Shown here in pieces: positions 58,764-64,000 of a stretch of 64,000 bases of DNA (position 1 is its first letter; the number at the start of each line of letters is the position of its first letter). Origin of the DNA: Paragordius varius (taxonomy: Eukaryota > Nematomorpha); NCBI GenBank assembly GCA_964247055.1, contig OZ176051.1, forward strand, positions 1,674,001-1,738,000. Reading direction: 5' to 3'. The notes under the pieces are model-generated. The model saw nothing but the letters and a program-made list of their open reading frames with translations. It had not been told where the DNA came from and made no database searches. A program made the position numbers and the translations under genes.

Positions 58764-60780
58764 TTGTTTCCAGCACAAGGGCGCAATCACAAATTTTTGC
58801 AATTATATTTTGTTAATGATGATACCGTTGAACTTGGTATCCGTTGCAATAATTTTATCAAACTTAAAGGCCCAATTTTATTAGAGTTACAGGGACAATT
58901 ACATCAGCACAATCAGTTGGGGAAATTGTTTAAAACAGCAATAGATATAATGCCGTCTAATACGCATAAAATTGTTATTCATGCCGACAAAGTGCCTCAT
59001 GGCGAACATGAACGCAGATTTAATGCTCCCACAATTGATGAGTAGCGATTTATTCAAGAGATATTGTTCTTCACCTGAGAAACAATAATTTGAAAAATGT
59101 GTCTGAGACTTATAGATGTTACGATCCGTTACAATATCCACTAGTATTTTGGATGGCACAGACGGATATAATTTTATCACCAAACAAGAAACTAATATAA
59201 AATGTAGCGCAATGAAATATTATTCGTATCTATTAATGATAAGGGACGGTCAGGATAATCATATTTTAAGATGCCGAATATAATTTCACCAACACATTAT
59301 AGATATGTACGCAAAAATAGAAACAACGAGTATTTTATATCTTCCGTTAAAACAGACTGAAATTCGTTCTCAAGAATATATACACCTACTAGACCCGAGT
59401 GTTTTAGCAGAAGCTTATGATTGATTTTATAGTTAATTAGGAGGTGTTTGGTGCAGTGCAATGTGTAATGTACACAGTCGAGTGGCAAAAAGGGGACTAC
59501 CACATGCACATATATTGATTTGGCTTTGTTCCAAAATAAAGTCAAGTGAAATAGATTCTGTTATATCCTCTGAAATACCTGATCCTACGATTGATAAATT
59601 ATGAGGCTGTTATAAAATATACCTCGATACATGGATCCTGTTATGATTTAAACCCTACGTGCCCATGTATGAAAGATGGAAGATGCTCCAAGCAGTAATA
59701 ACAAATACGATTACAGATAACAATGGATATCCCATATACAGAAAAAGAGCTCCAAAAGATGGTGGCAAAACAGCTTTAATGCATCTTAGGAATGGTGACG
59801 TAGAAATAGATAATCGGTGGGTGATTCCCTCCCCTTTACTGTTAAAAACCTATAAAGCTCACATAAACGTAGAATATTGCGATTCTGTGAAATCAATCAA
59901 ATACATATGCTAGTTTATAAATAAGGGCAGCGATATGGCTTTTCGCCTCCAATCCGATATTGGAAGGGAAAATATTAAAGATGAAATAACACAGTATCAG
60001 TCAGGAAGATATATAGGCAGTAGTGAAGCTGTCTGGCAAATTTTTTCGTTTCCTATACAATAATAGCCTTATTGTTCATTAGCAATCTATTTAGAAAATG
60101 GGCAGCGTGTCTATTTTACAGCTTCTAATACCATAGAAGTAGCTAGAAATCCACCAGATACTACTTTAACTGCCTTCTTTAAGTTATGCCAAAAGGATGC
60201 CTCAAAAACAGTGCTCTATTCCGAAATACCTTCCTATTACATATGGAACGCTAAAAAAAATTCGAACGGCGCAAGCGAGGGATACCAACTAGTTGCTGTT
60301 CTTGTGTATAAAAAGGTGCGGCATTAAGTAGATTATACACGATTCATTCAAACCAAGACGAATGTTTTTTCTTCGTTTGTTATGGATAAATGTGAGAGAA
60401 CCATCTTCATTTGACTATTAAAAATCCTACGGTGTTTTACATCCTACGTTTCGCTGTGCAAAAATGATCAACATTGGGATCTATGTATCCATGAAATATC
60501 CTTCATATACGTACTTTGTTTGCTATATTAACGTTTTGTTTACCCTCATCAGCGGCGGAGCTATAGGAAAATATAAAAATCAGATGTCTGAGGATTTACT
60601 GCTGCAATCCTGTTTTAACAATAATAATAATAATATTAATAACGATGAGGTAGAAATTTTTAATGACGCTTTGATAAAAATCGAATTTGTCTATAGATAC
60701 CAAACAGGCCTCATAGATTGGTAATGCCATCTCCAAATCAAATGCCTGTCGTTGCCATATCTTAAACCCACTCAACAATA
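58764..60780 (+). pseudogene. Helitron Rep (replication initiator) remnant
   Basis: Pieces follow the order of Helitron Rep/helicase proteins: an N-terminal domain (LFKTAIDIMPSN, GEHERRFNAPTIDE), the HUH nuclease block with GLPHAHILIWL (PHAH metal-binding histidines) and SSEIPDPTID, then NGYPIYRKRAPKDGG, DNRWVIPSPLLLKTYKAHIN, VEYCDSVKSIKY with NKGSDMA (region of the active-site tyrosines), ITQYQSGRYIGSSEA, and YLENGQRVYFT. Several stops and frameshifts separate the pieces, and one stop replaces the position next to the YxxxY region. The SF1 helicase (Pif1-like) domain that should follow is absent; the sequence runs into the Helitron 3' end shortly after MPSPNQMPVV. Confidence 0.85.
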
Positions 60781-60902
60781 TGTTTTTGAGGCTATTCTTC
60801 GCCAAAATTATCAGATCATACGCGTATAAAGGCAAAAAATTTGCCCCCCAAGAAGTCCGAAGCATTTTCTCGGGCTGAGTAGCAGCCCGAGATTTACGCT
60901 AG

Positions 60903-61907
60903 TAATATATTAATATTTGACACATATATAAAAGACAATTACTATTATATAACAACTACTTTTAATAATGTTAGACTCTAGCATATATTAAAATTTTTTA
61001 TTGTTCCAACATTTCTTCGTTTAAGCTCTATTTTAAGGGATCCCAAAATATAAGAGTTTCGAAAAGATAAAATTATGATTTCAAATAAATATTGCTTTCC
61101 TTTTACACTTCATTACCTTTTTACTTTTTCGTGCCTACTTGGGGTAGTTATTTCCTAGAGCTCGAACTATAGTTTTGAAAGTTATAGTTGAAATTTAATC
61201 AAACATTGTTCTCATGTTTTGATTTAAAAAAATTATTTTTTACTGTTTTGTGACTTCTAGAGTAATTGGAACGGCTCCAAAACACGATTGGAACGAACAG
61301 CTTATTAAAATCGAAAATAAAGTTTTGCTGGAATATTGCCTGAATGGTTTTTAATGTTATTAATATATATTTAATCATAAAATACATTTATTGCCTGTTG
61401 CATTAGCGATTTATTATAGAAAAAAATGGCGGCAAAAAAGTTCGGGATGAGGGTTTTAATACAAAATTCGGCTTAATCGCTTAAAATCAATTGATACACC
61501 TTTTAATCCCTCAGCTCAGGTTTTGTATTAATTAAATCCCATAATAAAATATTGTGTCGAGGTAATATTTTAAAGGTAAAATATTGTAGCGAATACAAAA
61601 TCCTGTAAAAAATTGATAAAATTCAAATATGGTTAGATTTTACTAATTTTTTATCCATTTTTTTTAATTTAATCAAAAATTTTTACCAGGTGATATCGCC
61701 TGCCTCACAGCAACAAGCTCTGTGAGTTTTAAATAATTTATTTTATAAAATTATTGTTTTTTTCAATTATTGTTTTTGTTTTTAAATATAGTTTCTGTCA
61801 CTTAAGTTGGGGACGAAAAATTGTCTCATGAATTCCTTTTATTAACTAAATGTTTTGCAAAAGAATTTATCAGATGCAGTATCAGCTGAAAAAAACTGGT
61901 CTTTAAT
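60903..61907. other. Intergenic region between Helitron A and R1
   Basis: AT-rich. 61,255-61,400 contains the 'ccaaaacacgattggaacga' repeat also found at 37,490 and, inverted, near 12,530. No gene was seen. Confidence 0.5.
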
Positions 61908-62268
61908 TTAACACTACGCTTCAAATTGGGGTATCTAAATACCCCAGACTAAATTTAAGTTAGTATTTTCAAAAAACTGAATAAAACGGTCCGAATTAGG
62001 AGAGCGGTTTATTTGTATTATTTTTCAATTTTACCATTGCACACATGTCACGTTGACTAAATTTTTACCTTTCGGTTTTAGCTTAAAATAAGTAATCAAA
62101 TACTTTTGAATATTTTATATATTTTGGTTTATTAATGTTGTACAAGTGCAAAACTTTGCCATGGTTTAGATTCCTTTCATATTTTTAAAGAATTTAAAAA
62201 CAGGCCTGGGGTATTTAACTACCCCTTGAATCGAAGGACTAAAATGAATGTGTTGTATCCAAGTGTTA
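61908..62268 (-). mobile_element. R1 TTAA element, reverse copy with internal deletion
   Basis: Has both ends (ttaacactacgcttcaaatt at the left, 'gttgtatccaagtgttaa' at the right) but is only about 360 bp, so the middle has been lost. 62,269-62,669 shows no gene apart from the SNRNP70 upstream region. Confidence 0.75.
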
Positions 62269-62669
62269 AATAGAGTTTTCAGAAAACTGCTTCAAAGGTG
62301 CAATTTTTTGGCTTTTAGATTACATGTAGAACTTGACTGAGGGGCCAATTTTAAAATTATGTTCGGCGCATACCATTGTACGGATTGACTCGAAATTCTA
62401 AATTCTTTGATAATTTTGGTAAAAAGCTAACCTGTTGACGGATTCTAACCTTTGGAATTCATGCACTTTTGGCTCCAGTTTGACTGTCCCAAGCCCTTTT
62501 AGCTATTTACCGTTTAAAGTTGATATTAAAAAATTCTTTTTATATAAATTTAGCCAAATGACTATTAATTTAAATAAAGCCCTATATCACCTTCTAGTCC
62601 CTTTTGTTTTCACAAAATAGATTTATTTTTTTAATTTACATGCGTTCACTAGCTAGTTTGTAAAATAAT

Positions 62670-64000
62670 ATGACTCAATTTTTACCACCAAACTTATTAG
62701 CTTTATTTGCTCCTCGTGAGCCAATCCCTTATTTACCCCCAAATGTAAAATTATCTCATGAAAAAAGAAAAATTCCTTATTCTGGGATTGCCACGTTTAC
62801 CAAATTTTTTGAGGTATTTATAGTTATAATTGGTAGACTACTCCTGCCCCCCCACGAATCAAACAAGAAACAACGCTTGAAAGAAGGGAACGCAAGGTTT
62901 AATCAATAATATAATATAAGCGTAAAGAAAAAGCAGAGCAAGTTGCATATCTTGTAGAACAAGGCATCGCTCTATGTATTAATTATATTTATTTTATAGG
63001 GAAACCGCATGAGGGTCATAGAAAAACGATGGATCCCTACAAAACATTGTTTGTTGCGCGAATAGTAAAAAGTTTTAAAATTTAGAATTATGACACATCC
63101 GAATCGAAAATAAAAAAAGAGTTTTCCGAATTTGGACCAATTAGAAAAGTTGTTAATAAATATTATTTACTAGCTTTACGTTATATATGAAAAAAATAGT
63201 GGGAAACCGCGCGGGTATGCTTTTATAGAATATGAACACGAACGTGATATGCATGGTAATTTTTATAATTATTTTAAATTGCTTAACATCTAATATTTTT
63301 TCAATTTCTTTCAATTATATATTTTAAATTGCCTAATATCTAATATATTTTTTTAAATGTCAGAGAGTTGAATTTGATATAACGTTACACAATGGCCTTG
63401 CTGCCCCATATACTTTGTATAATTTGTTAGGTAAGAGAGGTAAATAAAATATTATTTTATGGAATGCGCTAATGCATTTTAGGACAAGAAATTTCTTTAG
63501 TATTGTTCAAAAATATATGACAATTACATTAATTAAAAAGAAAAGTAAAAGGCTACTATGTTATATTATTAACCATATTTTTAATCCTTTTTATATACCT
63601 ATATGATTAAGGTAAAATGGGTAAATATAATTGGGTGTGTTTATATTTCAATTCTATATTTTGCAAGTTAAAATACCGCATATTAAAAAATTCATTGATT
63701 AAAAGTATGGTGTTTTTCATGAAAAAAACATATATGTCTGTTACTTTTTATTTTTGGTTTTAATTTTTGCAGTGCTTTATGGTTTTTGTTTTCCTTATTA
63801 GCCGCTTACAAAAGAGCAGACGGTCGCAAGATAGATGGAAGACGTGTTTTGGTGGATGTTGAACGTGGCCGTACTATAAAGGGTTGGTTACCTCGTAGAT
63901 TTGGTAATTCATTTATTGCTATAATAATTTTTTTTCTAAAACTTTTAGCTAACACTCTCTCATCTTGTTTTTAGGGGGTGGTTTAGGAAATTCAAGAAAA
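62670..64000 (+). CDS. SNRNP70: SNRNP70 (U1-70K), exons 1-8, truncated by window end
   Basis: U1 snRNP protein that binds stem-loop I of U1 snRNA and helps define 5' splice sites in the nucleus. Exons: 62670-62813, 62837-62896, 62921-62975, 63000-63064, 63086-63148, 63174-63255, 63802-63903, 63975 onward. The start [20 protein letters not shown] is diagnostic. After it come the HEKRK and PYSGI stretches, the basic helix [21 protein letters not shown], then the RRM. RNP2 is KTLFVARI and RNP1 is RGYAFIEYE, followed by [40 protein letters not shown] and the start of the glycine-rich tail GGGLGNSRK. The first five introns are 21-25 nt; introns 6 and 7 are 546 and 71 nt. At intron 5 an acceptable donor also exists 3 nt downstream, but the family length favours 63149. 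The C-terminal RS/RD tail lies outside the window. Confidence 0.95.
62814..63173 (+). other. Cluster of five 21-25 nt introns in SNRNP70
   Basis: Introns at 62814-62836 (23 nt), 62897-62920 (24), 62976-62999 (24), 63065-63085 (21) and 63149-63173 (25), all GT-AG. Each removal reconnects residues of the very conserved U1-70K N terminus and RRM in the expected order. This cross-check makes these the best-supported miniature introns in the window. Confidence 0.9.

Larger units (their letters stand above)
56004..60902 (+). mobile_element. Helitron, copy A, with decayed Rep region
   Basis: Rolling-circle DNA transposon. It begins TCTATCTATTTATAAAAATG after an A, and ends TTTACGCTAG before a T, with the hairpin ctcgggctgagtagcagccc near the 3' end. 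4.9 kb long. The 5' third is non-coding with tandem repeats; the coding remnant is 58,764-60,780. The ends are nearly the same as those of copies B and C. Confidence 0.88.

Noticed and set aside
1-64000. tRNA, rRNA, snRNA or spliced-leader genes
   Set aside because: No convincing tRNA B-box with paired arms, and no rRNA or snRNA core motif was recognised by eye. A covariance-model scan would be needed to exclude degenerate ones.

Overview
This is an AT-rich metazoan nuclear window. It holds five conserved, mostly intron-bearing genes and a great deal of repeat DNA. Eight introns in three of the genes appear to be only 21-25 nt long (ALG2 1, ANKLE2 2, SNRNP70 5). Among animals, introns of this size are a known hallmark of dicyemid mesozoans. 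Together with the metazoan ANKLE2 homolog, this makes a dicyemid-like animal the best guess, although no taxonomic search could be run.

Layout. 1-2,035: a TTAA-flanked MITE-like element (family R1) carrying two further copies of itself, with another copy at 2,660-3,206. 3,397-8,767 (+): ALG2, five exons. 8,768-10,693: repeat debris with a decayed LINE reverse-transcriptase piece. 10,694-41,867: a roughly 31 kb imperfect inverted repeat (giant palindrome) with a spacer of about 3.2 kb. Its arms carry mirrored Helitrons, mirrored nested R1 elements, and two smaller palindromes per arm built from LINE ORF2 fragments. 42,926-50,373 (+): ANKLE2 homolog, about 14 exons. 50,614-53,530 (-): UXS1, eleven exons. 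53,718-55,004 (+): POLD2, one exon, divergent from UXS1 with 187 bp between the start codons. 56,004-60,902 (+): a decayed Helitron with Rep remnants but no helicase. 61,900-62,270: another R1 copy. 62,670 to the window end (+): SNRNP70 (U1-70K), cut off by the window edge.

The genes are unrelated housekeeping functions: N-glycan assembly in the ER, nuclear-envelope reassembly, UDP-xylose synthesis, DNA replication and splicing. They do not form a pathway. The most unusual content is the miniature introns and the giant palindrome. In the palindrome, blocks of essentially perfect arm-to-arm identity alternate with diverged blocks, and one perfect block lies in the wrong (direct) orientation. 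The order of transposon insertions allows relative dating of its formation. I saw no LTR retroelement, retrovirus, Polinton, CRISPR array, rRNA or tRNA.
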